64,000 nucleotides of DNA, from the NCBI GenBank assembly GCA_018667915.1, contig JABIRI010000141.1:40022-104021 (forward strand), read 5' to 3'. A program made the translations under genes and the position numbers. This stretch comes from Opitutaceae bacterium (GTDB lineage: Bacteria; Verrucomicrobiota; Verrucomicrobiia; Opitutales; Opitutaceae). The notes below the pieces were generated by a model that was not told where the DNA came from, searched no databases, and saw only the letters and a list, made by a program, of their open reading frames with translations. This document shows positions 48,768 to 57,761 of this stretch, piece by piece; within the stretch, counting starts at the first letter, position 1; each line of letters opens with the position of its first letter.

Positions 48768-50228
48768 CTATTTGGCGTGGAGCAGAAACGCTTTGGCGCG
48801 CGGGCTCTCCTCACCGAGAGGCCAGCCATAAAACATCAACAGGTCTTCCACCGGTTGGCCGTTGGGGAGCGTGACGGGTTGGGGATTGTTGTAGCGCCAT
48901 CCGGCGAATTCGGGGTCCTGCGGTGTAAGGTCGGCGGCCATGGACCAGGTCTTACCGTTGTCCCCGGAGGTCCACTCTTCGAGTCGGCCGCCGCCGTGTT
49001 TATCCATGTAGCCTCCCGTCTTGCTGTAGCCTTCCGAGCCACGCTCAAAGCGATCCGAAATCTGGCTGCTCTCCACCCACACCGTATCGATGTAGACCTC
49101 GCCGGTGAGCACGTAGGCCCGCCAAACACCGTCGGGCGTGTAGCGCAGATGGCTGCTGTTCCACTGATGGTTGGAAGCGGTCACGCGGTCGGCTTGCCAC
49201 GCGTTGTCGACGCGATGGTAGAGGAAGTAGTCGTGCTGTTCCGTGGTTTCTCCGGAGAGCACATGCAGGAAGGCGGGGTCGCCGTTCGCGTCGAACGTGA
49301 GGTCGGGTGGCACTCCTGCTCCACGCCAGTCCGTGTCCCAAATCCGACAGAGCGCATTCGCCTGATCGAGATCGAGGGGCAGGGTGAGAGGCTGGCCCTC
49401 GAAATTGACCGCTTCGTTCGTGTCGGTATCGATCCGCAGATAGTAGAGGTTGTATTTATACTCGTTGCTGACGGCCTTTTGGTAGCGCGGATTAAAATAG
49501 CGGTCGGTATCGCGCACCTTGTTATCATCGTAGGCGGTGAAGGCCACGTGCAAATAGCGTCCTTCCGGACCGAGTTGTTTCGTTTGGTAGGAGGACCATT
49601 GGAAGTGATCGATTCGATCGAGGTCGGTTACGATGACCGGTTCCGGGTCGTCCTTGAATCGACCGTCCTCCGAGATTTTGTAGCCCCAGGAACTGGTGTG
49701 GCCTTCGGTGCGGTAGTAGATCATCTGGCGCTGGCCGGAGAGCTGGAATACCGTCGGGTAGGAGTTGGAGGGCGAGAGGGGTGGGGCCGCCTGCCACGCG
49801 GAGAGGTTGTCGCCGGGATCGCCGGGAAGATCCGAAATGATGCGGTAGCCGGAGCTGTTGTGGCTGCCATACAACACGTGCAAATGCTCGCGTTGATCCG
49901 CCCAGATAATGGGGCAGTCGTGATGGTCCGAACTGCCGCCGCCTAGCACGAACGGCGTGCCCATGCTTCGGGTGGCGGGATCGTAGGAGACCAACATCGG
50001 CTGCGTCGGCGACTTTGCTCCCCCGTCGGGATCGCCTCCGGCGTTGAATACGATGACCGCACGATCGCGGATGAACACGGAGTTGGGCCGCTGTCGCCGA
50101 TCGTAGAGCATCTTAAGCTGCCCATTGTCGCCGAAACTGATGAGATCGTGGTGGGCGAAGCCGTATTCGCGAGGCTCCGCGGCCAGAATTTGCGTGCATG
50201 CGAGAAGGCCGAGCAGGGGGATTTTCAT
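48768..50228 (-). CDS. secreted BNR_4-type beta-propeller protein (possible polysaccharide lyase/hydrolase)
   Basis: AVIVFNAGGDPDGGAKSPTQPMLVSYDPATRSMGTPFVLGGGSSDHHDCPIIWADQREHLHVLYGSHNS; signal peptide. Confidence 0.65.
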   Translation of the reverse strand: MKIPLLGLLACTQILAAEPREYGFAHHDLISFGDNGQLKMLYDRRQRPNSVFIRDRAVIVFNAGGDPDGGAKSPTQPMLVSYDPATRSMGTPFVLGGGSSDHHDCPIIWADQREHLHVLYGSHNSSGYRIISDLPGDPGDNLSAWQAAPPLSPSNSYPTVFQLSGQRQMIYYRTEGHTSSWGYKISEDGRFKDDPEPVIVTDLDRIDHFQWSSYQTKQLGPEGRYLHVAFTAYDDNKVRDTDRYFNPRYQKAVSNEYKYNLYYLRIDTDTNEAVNFEGQPLTLPLDLDQANALCRIWDTDWRGAGVPPDLTFDANGDPAFLHVLSGETTEQHDYFLYHRVDNAWQADRVTASNHQWNSSHLRYTPDGVWRAYVLTGEVYIDTVWVESSQISDRFERGSEGYSKTGGYMDKHGGGRLEEWTSGDNGKTWSMAADLTPQDPEFAGWRYNNPQPVTLPNGQPVEDLLMFYGWPLGEESPRAKAFLLHAK

Positions 50229-50355
50229 TGGGGGTCGGGGGGGGCGAAAGAGAATTTAAGGCAGCCCTCAGAATGGGGCGAGGGCTGAAATTGCGGTGAG
50301 GAGTAAAGTGACCCAAGATGAAAACGCGCTCCCCGTTGTGGCGATGTTCTCGCGC

Positions 50356-50368
50356 TGCAACCGTTTCA
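50356..50368. promoter_or_regulatory. putative LacI-family operator TGCAACCGTTTCA
   Basis: 11/13 match to TGTAACGGTTTCA, about 130 nt upstream of the BNR_4 gene. Confidence 0.4.
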
Positions 50369-50467
50369 GGGGATAGTCTTGGACTGCGAAAAATCCAGAT
50401 TGAATCCTCGTAGTGCGAGTGAAACGGCGACGGTTGTTTGTCGCAGCGCAGAAAAGCCCAAACGGTC

Positions 50468-51442
50468 CTAAGCACACACCTCGCGGTTGCCGTCCCAGCG
50501 ATTGAATTTCTGCGCTTCGGCATCTCCCGATAGTTTGGCTCGTGCTTGGAGCCATGAAGTTGCCCAGGCGGCCGGATCGTGCAGCTCAGTCTCGGGATGG
50601 GTTCGACTGCGCGCTACGAACCCGGGGAACGCATCGCGGCCGGACGGTTGATCGGTTGGATTGTAGCGAAGGTCGAAGCTCCACCGCACCCGGTTGCTCA
50701 AATTGGGTAGGGACGAGTGACACGTGCGACGATGCAACAGCAGCACGTCACCTCGTTCCATGGGCAGAGACACGGCCTGCTGTTTCTCAATCAGTTTGTC
50801 CGGGATGCCAAAACCCGCGGCGCCGAGCGGGCAATGATCTACAATGCCGTCGCGGTGACTCCGAGGAATCACTTCCAAGCATCCAGACTCGATTGGTGCG
50901 TCCCAGAGTGGCAACCAAACCGTGATCATGTCGGTAGCGTCAGCCTCGGGAAGCGCCACGCCATTGTCCTGGTGCCACTGCGTCGCGCCTTGGAGAATCT
51001 CGCCTTGGTCGTCCCGCACGGCTCGGGCTTCGGGGAGTTTGAGGCGAGCGTGTTGGATCGGATTGGAGTAGATTTCCCCACCGATCAGTTGCTCCATGAG
51101 GTCGAGCAAATGAGGATGGCGCAGTAGGTTGAAAACGGCCGGGCCAGACCAGATCGGAGTATCCGCCTGGATGCTCCGCTGGGGGAGAGAAAAGTCGAAT
51201 GACTGCGCGTGAATCTTGCCGGTGTCTTCACAAATGCGAATCAGACGTTCGCTGAAATCTTCCTCTTCGTAGGTTGATTTGATTTCGCCAGTTGCGAACA
51301 ACCGATCCGCCAAGCGATCGAGGACACCGGCATACTCCTCTATTATGGGATCCAGGTCGGCTGCCGGATCGAAGAAATCCCGAATGACAAGATAGCCTTC
51401 CAGTTCAAATTTGGAGAGCTGCTCGGGGGTGAGTATGTTCAT
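50468..51442 (-). CDS. phytanoyl-CoA dioxygenase family protein
   Basis: ATQWHQDNGVALPEADATDMITVWLPLWDAPIESGCLEVIPRSHRDG; LLLHRRTCHSSLPN; start reassigned to ATG 51442. Confidence 0.92.
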   Translation of the reverse strand: MNILTPEQLSKFELEGYLVIRDFFDPAADLDPIIEEYAGVLDRLADRLFATGEIKSTYEEEDFSERLIRICEDTGKIHAQSFDFSLPQRSIQADTPIWSGPAVFNLLRHPHLLDLMEQLIGGEIYSNPIQHARLKLPEARAVRDDQGEILQGATQWHQDNGVALPEADATDMITVWLPLWDAPIESGCLEVIPRSHRDGIVDHCPLGAAGFGIPDKLIEKQQAVSLPMERGDVLLLHRRTCHSSLPNLSNRVRWSFDLRYNPTDQPSGRDAFPGFVARSRTHPETELHDPAAWATSWLQARAKLSGDAEAQKFNRWDGNREVCA

Positions 51443-51515
51443 GGCAATCCGAAGGGGTAAAGAATGCGAAGACCTCAGCCTGCGCGCTTCCAGCAACTGC
51501 GCAAGATTCGACGAC

Positions 51516-52625
51516 TCAGGCGTATTTACTTACGATCTGACGCATTTCGGCGTCCGCGTTTTCCATGCTTTGGAGCAAGGCGAATTGGCCGCGGGCTCGG
51601 TCCAGATTTTGGTTCGGCCGGTCGGTGCGGAAGTAGGTGTCGCCTTCCACGTAGTCGGTAAGGAAACGCAGACCGATTTCGTAGGTGATCAGGCGGCCGG
51701 ATACGATGAGGTTGTCGATTTCGGTGGCGTTGAGAATAGACCGTGCGCTGTCGAGATAACCGGCCACCAATTCCTCAAAAATTGGAAGTTGGACGCTGAC
51801 CTTGCTGAGATCGGTTTCGTCCTCGAGGCAGGGGTTGGTGGCGGAGCGCACCATGTCGCCAAAATCGTAGAGGCCGAGTCCGGGCATCACGGTATCGAAG
51901 TCGATCACGCAAACACCTTCGCCGCTGTCTTCGTCGATCAGCACGTTGCTGATCTTGGTATCATTGTGGGTGGTATGTTCGGGGATTTTGCCCGCTTCGT
52001 GGAGGTCGAGCAGCGAACTCGCGAGCGGTTCTCGGGCGAGGGCGAATTCGATTTCGGGGCCGACTGACGAAACGCGTGAGACGGTGTCAGCCTCGATCGC
52101 GGTGCGCAAATTCGCGAAACGTTGGCGCGTATTGTGAAAATCCGGGATGGTTTCGTTGAGGCGGGGTCCCGGCAGGTCGACCAGTTGGGCTTGAAATTCG
52201 CCAAACGAATAAGCGGCGGCACGAGCGACAGGTAGGGACGGAATCACGTCGTAGGATAGGGCGCCTTCGATGAAGTCGTAACACCGCCAATGGCAGCCGT
52301 GTTCATCCACGTGATATCCTTGGCCGGAGTGAGTCCGCACGAGGCGCAGGGGCCGCCGGTTGGGAGATTGCGGCCGCGAAGCGAGATGGTCGGTCACGCG
52401 TTGCACGTTTTCCATCAAGGCGGGCACGTCTTGAAAGACGTGGTGATTGACCCGTTGCAGCACGTAACGGCGAGAGATGTCGCCCCTTTTGCACTCCACG
52501 ATAAAGCTGTCGTTGATCAGTCCGTTGCCGTGGAGAGCCCCGTTGTCAAAAGGGGCGTCCAGCTCAAATGCCGCCGCTATGTTGGCGAGGTCCGATTGAT
52601 CAACAGGAGGAAAGGGGCTACTCAT
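51516..52625 (-). CDS. aminoglycoside phosphotransferase-type kinase (N-acetylhexosamine kinase-like)
   Basis: HGNGLINDSFIVECKRGDISRRYVLQRVNHHVFQDV; TTHNDTKISNVLIDEDSGEGVCVIDFDTVMPGLGLYDFGDMVRS. Confidence 0.88.
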   Translation of the reverse strand: MSSPFPPVDQSDLANIAAAFELDAPFDNGALHGNGLINDSFIVECKRGDISRRYVLQRVNHHVFQDVPALMENVQRVTDHLASRPQSPNRRPLRLVRTHSGQGYHVDEHGCHWRCYDFIEGALSYDVIPSLPVARAAAYSFGEFQAQLVDLPGPRLNETIPDFHNTRQRFANLRTAIEADTVSRVSSVGPEIEFALAREPLASSLLDLHEAGKIPEHTTHNDTKISNVLIDEDSGEGVCVIDFDTVMPGLGLYDFGDMVRSATNPCLEDETDLSKVSVQLPIFEELVAGYLDSARSILNATEIDNLIVSGRLITYEIGLRFLTDYVEGDTYFRTDRPNQNLDRARGQFALLQSMENADAEMRQIVSKYA

Positions 52626-52707
52626 GAAAGTGGGCGACCATGAAGGGCTTGATCAGGGGTGCAATCCCGTTCGAGGGGGAGTGGCTCTCGGAAAGAAGCC
52701 AAACGAA

Positions 52708-52731
52708 AGCCGCGCTCGGATGAGCGCGGCT
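52708..52731 (-). terminator. intrinsic terminator downstream of gnd
   Basis: Perfect 10-bp stem AGCCGCGCTC-GGAT-GAGCGCGGCT; on minus strand followed by TTCGTTTGG. Confidence 0.7.
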
Positions 52732-52741
52732 GGGAGTTCTC

Positions 52742-52770
52742 GAGAACGAGAACGAAGAACGAGTTAGATT
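52742..52770. repeat. second solo copy of purine-rich arm (GAGAACGAGAACGAAGAACGAG...)
   Basis: GAGAACGAGAACGAAGAACGAGTTAGATT, about 24/29 match to the copy at 12413-12441. Confidence 0.5.
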
Positions 52771-52783
52771 ATGAGATCGACCC

Positions 52784-54286
52784 CTACGCCTTGTATTGCG
52801 GGCGCTTGGGATCAGGCCAATCGACGTGGAAGAACTCGCCGCGAGGCTTGTCCAAACGTTCATAGGTGTGGGCGCCGAAGTAGTCGCGTTGGGCCTGGAG
52901 CAGGTTGGCCGGGAGGCGGGCGCTGCGGTAGCCGTCGTAGTAGGCGAGGGCGCTACTGAAGGTCGGGGCGGGGATGCCGTATTCGGCAGAGAGGGCCACC
53001 ACTTTACGCCAGCTGTCCTGCGCGTCTTGGATCGTTTTGTTGAAGTAAGGATCGAGGAGGAGATTGGCCAACTTCTTGTCGCGTTGGTAGGCCTCGGTGA
53101 TCTTTTGCAGGAAGGCAGCCCGGATGATGCAGCCACCGCGGAAGATCTGAGCGATCGCGCCGAAGTTGAGCTTCCAGTCGTATTCGTTCTGAGCTTCGCG
53201 CATCAGTTGGAAACCTTGAGCGTAAGAACAGATTTTCGAGCAATAGAGGGCGTCGTGGATCGCAGCGATGAGCGCCTTCTTGGATCCCTTGAATTTCTTC
53301 TTCGGCCCCTTGAGGATTTTCGAAGCGGCCACGCGCTCGTCCTTGACGGCAGAGAGGCAGCGGGAGAACACAGATTCGGCGATGGTCGGAGCCGCGATGC
53401 CCATGGAGAGGGCACTGTTGGCGGTCCACTTGCCGGTGCCTTTTTGGCCGGCGGTGTCGAGCACGACATCGACGAATGCCTTGCGAGAAGCAGGATCTTT
53501 TTGCTGGAGAATGTCGGCCGTGATTTCGACGAGGAAAGAATCGAGAGCGCCTTCGTTCCACTCGGCGAAGATCTCACCGATTTCCTTAGCCTTGAGACCG
53601 AGTAGGCCTTTCATTAAGTCGTAGGCCTCACAGATCATCTGCATGTCACCATACTCGATGCCATTGTGGACCATCTTGACGTAGTGACCGGCGCCGTTTT
53701 CGCCGATGTAGGTGGTGCAGGTGACGCCGCCTTTGATGGGTTTGCCGGGAGCAGCACCTTCGAGCGGCTTGCCGGTCTTTTTGTCGACCTTGGCGGCAAT
53801 GGCTTTCCAGATCGGGGCGATTTCCTTGAAGGCGGACTTGTCACCGCCGGGCATGAGGGAAGGACCGAAGCGGGCGCCTTCTTCACCGCCGGACACGCCG
53901 GAACCAATGAAGCGCAGGCCCTTGGCCTTGAGCTCTTTTTCGCGACGGATGGTGTCCGTCCAGAGGGCGTTGCCGCCGTCGATGATAATGTCGTCCTTGT
54001 CGAGCAAAGGCACGAGGCCATCGATCACCGCATCAGTAGCGCGACCGGCCTGGACCAAGATGATGATCTTGCGCGGGGACGAGAGCGACTTGACGAAACC
54101 CTTAAGGGTTTTGCTGCCGACGAGGCCACCCGGAGTGTCGGGATTGGCTTCGACGAAAGCGTCGGTTTTGGCCGTGGTGCGGTTGAAGACCGAGATCTTA
54201 AAACCGTGATCGGCGATGTTGAGAGCGAGGTTTTGACCCATTACGGCGAGGCCGATGAGTCCGATGTCTGATGGTGCTTTGGGCAT
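52784..54286 (-). CDS. gnd: 6-phosphogluconate dehydrogenase, decarboxylating
   Basis: [69 protein letters not shown]. Confidence 0.96.
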   Translation of the reverse strand: MPKAPSDIGLIGLAVMGQNLALNIADHGFKISVFNRTTAKTDAFVEANPDTPGGLVGSKTLKGFVKSLSSPRKIIILVQAGRATDAVIDGLVPLLDKDDIIIDGGNALWTDTIRREKELKAKGLRFIGSGVSGGEEGARFGPSLMPGGDKSAFKEIAPIWKAIAAKVDKKTGKPLEGAAPGKPIKGGVTCTTYIGENGAGHYVKMVHNGIEYGDMQMICEAYDLMKGLLGLKAKEIGEIFAEWNEGALDSFLVEITADILQQKDPASRKAFVDVVLDTAGQKGTGKWTANSALSMGIAAPTIAESVFSRCLSAVKDERVAASKILKGPKKKFKGSKKALIAAIHDALYCSKICSYAQGFQLMREAQNEYDWKLNFGAIAQIFRGGCIIRAAFLQKITEAYQRDKKLANLLLDPYFNKTIQDAQDSWRKVVALSAEYGIPAPTFSSALAYYDGYRSARLPANLLQAQRDYFGAHTYERLDKPRGEFFHVDWPDPKRPQYKA

Positions 54287-54393
54287 AGCGACCCTAGAAA
54301 TGACACAAAACCGGGTCGGAATACGACCACGAAATCCGCAAACGGATTGTCATTTTCCGTAGAGCAGAATGGTGGAGTTACCTCCCTCGATAC

Positions 54394-54798
54394 TCAGAAC
54401 ATCCCTTTACTCGGGAAGAATGGAGCGATCAGATTCACGTAAGGCGTAAGGAATCGCGGTTCGTTGCGTTCCCAAATCCACTGAAAGCCTATGGTAGTGG
54501 TCGCGACCAAAATGACCATTGCGAGGACCACCTTGTTCATTTGGGCGGCGTGACGCAGCAGCATGATACTCAACCACCCGCCGACGATGAAGATAGCCGC
54601 GTTGACCCAGAACCGTTGCGGAACTGCTTGGAGCTTCTCGAGAGTGGTGACTGCGAATAGGAGCATAATTACTACGAGCAGGATTATTGCCCAGACCCTG
54701 CGCAGAAACGAGGTATTTTCGCGGTTTGCAACTCTTTGACGCTTTATTTGCCAATGGCCCGTTCGGTTGCCACGTTGTTGGCATGGCCGAAGAGGCAC
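54394..54798 (-). CDS. small membrane protein, function unknown
   Basis: Three hydrophobic segments; start uncertain because the full ORF overlaps the divergent gene at 54783. Confidence 0.5.
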   Translation of the reverse strand: MPLRPCQQRGNRTGHWQIKRQRVANRENTSFLRRVWAIILLVVIMLLFAVTTLEKLQAVPQRFWVNAAIFIVGGWLSIMLLRHAAQMNKVVLAMVILVATTTIGFQWIWERNEPRFLTPYVNLIAPFFPSKGMF

Positions 54799-55862
54799 GT
54801 CCCCAACTCAAGAAACCCAGTTTTCCGATCAATGATCGGTTGTTGGAGTATCTGCGCCGTTACAAACGAGAGCAGAAGCTTCCGGTCACCTATGATCGAC
54901 TGAATGGCTTCGAAGAATCGATCCCCCTCGTTGATCGCAATGGCGTGCCAACCTTGTGGGACAGTGTGATCTACAACCGCCTCGAGATGGGACCGCTGCA
55001 TGAAGATTTGAAGCGGGTGTATGCGCTGCTCCGCACCGCAGGTGATACCTCTGTGTTGAAGCATGTTTACGTGGATCGGATCGACTACTGTTCGTTCGGA
55101 AATTCCCGGCCTTTTCGAATTCGCATCGTAAACGCCTACAACGACAACGCGGACCATTTCTACATCAAGCGAGGGGATGCTTCGCGCGTTTACGGATTGG
55201 AACTGGAGCATCTGCTTTCACCGAATCGGATGAACTATTTCACCTGTGGAGATTCGTTGGTGGAGGAGCACGTTGCCGGTATTCCGGGCAACGTATTTAT
55301 CGATGATTGGCTGGGTTCGAGCCGGGCCGAGCTCAACCCCGTGCGCGTAGCCAAGGAATTGGTGAAGTTCAACGAGCGGTGTTTCATTCGGCTGCTCGGC
55401 GATATGCGCAGTTACAATTTCGTGATGGTGGTGACCCCGGATTTTGAGGGCGCGCAATTGCGACTCCGCGCGATGGATTTTGATCAGCAGAGTTACGAGG
55501 GTCGGCTTAATTTTTATCGCCCACAGTTTTTCCCCGAAAACCGATCCTTCGCGTTGTTCTGTGTGCAGCAATTGCGACCGGAAACCGCGCAGCAGTATCA
55601 GCGGGAAGAACAGGTCGCGATTTTAAATCGGGCGGCAATTGCCGAAGAAAAACTCGGAGCAATTCTTGAAGCGATGGCGTTGGATACCATTTCGCCACCC
55701 GAGAACCGAGCGGAATTGAGGCAGGCGCTGGCCGACCACTTCAAACGCGATGCTTATTTGAAGTGCAATTCGATGGGAGAGCTCGTGCGCGAGAATCTTG
55801 AATCGATTCGAATCAGCGCGGCGTCACAGCCCTCCGGAACGCGCGGTCCCATTTTGGAATAG
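54783..55862 (+). CDS. uncharacterised protein with kinase-like signature
   Basis: FYIKRGDASRVYGLELEHL, EEHVAGIPGNVFIDDWL, LLGDMRSYNFVMVVTPD, LRAMDFDQQSY; start reassigned to ATG 54783. Confidence 0.7.
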   Translation: MAEEARPQLKKPSFPINDRLLEYLRRYKREQKLPVTYDRLNGFEESIPLVDRNGVPTLWDSVIYNRLEMGPLHEDLKRVYALLRTAGDTSVLKHVYVDRIDYCSFGNSRPFRIRIVNAYNDNADHFYIKRGDASRVYGLELEHLLSPNRMNYFTCGDSLVEEHVAGIPGNVFIDDWLGSSRAELNPVRVAKELVKFNERCFIRLLGDMRSYNFVMVVTPDFEGAQLRLRAMDFDQQSYEGRLNFYRPQFFPENRSFALFCVQQLRPETAQQYQREEQVAILNRAAIAEEKLGAILEAMALDTISPPENRAELRQALADHFKRDAYLKCNSMGELVRENLESIRISAASQPSGTRGPILE

Positions 55863-55880
55863 GAGAGGGGGGCATTGCTG

Positions 55881-55909
55881 AAACAGTCGGGCTTAAAGCC
55901 CGACTGTTT
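55881..55909. repeat. perfect palindrome AAACAGTCGGGCTT-A-AAGCCCGACTGTTT (GTCGGGC family, terminator-like)
   Basis: 14-bp perfect arms, 1-nt centre; convergent gap. Confidence 0.85.
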
Positions 55910-55932
55910 CGACCTACGGGACCGCCGCCCTA

Positions 55933-57354
55933 TCAACCATCGGCCATCGCTTTGAATTCGCTGACGACGGATTGCAGCGAGGCCTTGGCGTCACCGTAAA
56001 GCATACGCGTGTTGGGCAAGAGGAAGAGTTGGTTTTCGATCCCGGAGAAGCCGGCGCCCTTACCGCGCTTGAGACAGATGACGGTATTGGCCTCGTGGGC
56101 GTTGATGATGGGCATACCATAGATCGGCGAACTCTTGTCGCGGGCCGCAGCAGGGTTCACCACATCGTTGGCGCCGATGACGATGGCGACATCCATCATG
56201 GGCATCTGCGGATTGATGGAGTCCATCTCGACGAGCTGTTCATAAGGCACGTTGGCCTCGGCCAGGAGCACGTTCATGTGACCGGGCATCCGACCGGCGA
56301 CTGGATGGATGGCGAAGCGCACTTCGGCTCCGTTGTTTTCCAACATTTCGGCGAGTTCTCGCACGACGTGTTGGGCTTGCGAAACGGCCATGCCGTAACC
56401 GGGCACGACGACCACGTTGCGCGCGGCTTCGAGCACCGCAAAACTGTCCTCACCGGTGATGGGTTTGAGCTCACCCGTGATTTGGCCTTCGCTGTCGCCG
56501 CTCGAGGCGGCTGTCGCGTCGGATCCGAATCCGGAGAAAAGCACGTTGGCGAGCGAACGGTTCATCGCCTTACACATGATGATGGTGAGGATGACGCCAC
56601 TCGTGCCGACCAAACAACCGGCTACGATGAGCACGTTGTTGGTGATTACGAAACCGGCCGCGCAGGCGGCCAGTCCGGACAAACTGTTGAGCATGGAAAT
56701 CACCACGGGCATGTCGCCACCGCCGATGGGCATGACGAGGGTGATGCCGAGGATGAAGGCGATCGCCAGACAGGCGTAGAATGCCTGGCCGCCCATGTCG
56801 CCACCACCACCGTTGATGACGTAGATCACACCCGCCGCGATGAGGCCAAGAACGAGCGCGCCGTTTACGAATTGTTGGCCGCTAAACATCACGGGTTTGC
56901 CGCTCAGCTTGCCGGACAATTTGCCAAACGCGTAGAGCGAGCCAGTGAAGGTCACGCCACCGATCAACACGGCGAGGACAATGACCGTGCCGGTGAAGAC
57001 TGAACTGGTCGAACCGGCGGCCAGAATCTTGCCATACTCCGCCCAGCCGACGAGTAGCGAGGCGAGTCCGCCAAAGCCGTTGAGAAGCGCGACCATCTCG
57101 GGGATGGAGGTCATCTTGATCAGACGGGCACAAGCAAGGCCAATGACCGCACCGATACCGATGCCTACCGCGATCCATTGGAAACTAACGATCTCGCGGG
57201 CGAACAGGGTTACCACCACCGCGATGAGCATGCCCAGCGAGGAGATCATATTGCCCCGGCGAGCGGTCGTTTGCCGACCGAGCATTTTGAGGCCCAGAAT
57301 AAACAGAATCGAGGCGACGATGTAAGCGAAGTTGATGAGCGTTTCGGTGTTCAT
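55933..57354 (-). CDS. pntB: NAD(P) transhydrogenase subunit beta
   Basis: ITGELKPITGEDSFAVLEAARNVVVVPGYGMAVSQAQHVVRELAEMLE; NDVVNPAARDKSSPIYGMPII. Confidence 0.97.
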   Translation of the reverse strand: MNTETLINFAYIVASILFILGLKMLGRQTTARRGNMISSLGMLIAVVVTLFAREIVSFQWIAVGIGIGAVIGLACARLIKMTSIPEMVALLNGFGGLASLLVGWAEYGKILAAGSTSSVFTGTVIVLAVLIGGVTFTGSLYAFGKLSGKLSGKPVMFSGQQFVNGALVLGLIAAGVIYVINGGGGDMGGQAFYACLAIAFILGITLVMPIGGGDMPVVISMLNSLSGLAACAAGFVITNNVLIVAGCLVGTSGVILTIIMCKAMNRSLANVLFSGFGSDATAASSGDSEGQITGELKPITGEDSFAVLEAARNVVVVPGYGMAVSQAQHVVRELAEMLENNGAEVRFAIHPVAGRMPGHMNVLLAEANVPYEQLVEMDSINPQMPMMDVAIVIGANDVVNPAAARDKSSPIYGMPIINAHEANTVICLKRGKGAGFSGIENQLFLLPNTRMLYGDAKASLQSVVSEFKAMADG

Positions 57355-57659
57355 TGGGAACCCTCCTCTTTCTTAGTCGCGCCCTTTTTCTTAAACATCG
57401 CGAGCATACGGTCGGTGACGAGATAGCCGCCGATTACATTGATGGTCGCAAGCGCCACGGCGGTGGTGCCGAGAACCGTGGTGAGGGTCGAGCCGTCATC
57501 GGCCCCGGCGGCCAAGAGCGCGCCCACAATGGTGATGCCGGAGATCGCATTGGAGCCCGACATGAGCGGGGTGTGGAGTTGGGAAGGAACCTTCGCGATG
57601 AGCTCGAAACCGAGAAAGCCGGCGAGCACGAAGATGAAAAGCAGGAGCATTAATTCCAT
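57351..57659 (-). CDS. NAD(P) transhydrogenase subunit alpha, membrane part
   Basis: LGFELIAKVPSQLHTPLMSGSNAISGITIVGAL; ATG overlaps pntB start region. Confidence 0.95.
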   Translation of the reverse strand: MELMLLLFIFVLAGFLGFELIAKVPSQLHTPLMSGSNAISGITIVGALLAAGADDGSTLTTVLGTTAVALATINVIGGYLVTDRMLAMFKKKGATKKEEGSQ

Positions 57660-57662
57660 AGG

Positions 57663-57761
57663 GCTGAAAAGCTGAAAGCTGAAAAACTGAAAAGAAGAAA
57701 GGTTTGGCGGCGACGATGCGGTTGAGGAGGGAGGGTTGATTTCAGCTGTCAGCTTTTCAGC
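57663..57761. repeat. long inverted repeat between the two pntA-part genes (22-nt arms, 21/22 match)
   Basis: GCTGAAAAGCTGAAAGCTGAAA (57663-57684) vs TTTCAGCTGTCAGCTTTTCAGC (57740-57761); GCTGAAA direct repeats inside arms; right arm encodes the PntA C-terminus. Confidence 0.8.

Noticed and set aside
55972-57003. 343-aa plus-strand ORF opposite pntB
   Set aside because: Antisense shadow of a hydrophobic protein; no family resemblance.
57663-57761. CRISPR-like reading of the GCTGAAA repeats
   Set aside because: Repeats are 7-8 nt, back to back with no spacers, and paired as an inverted repeat; no cas genes present.
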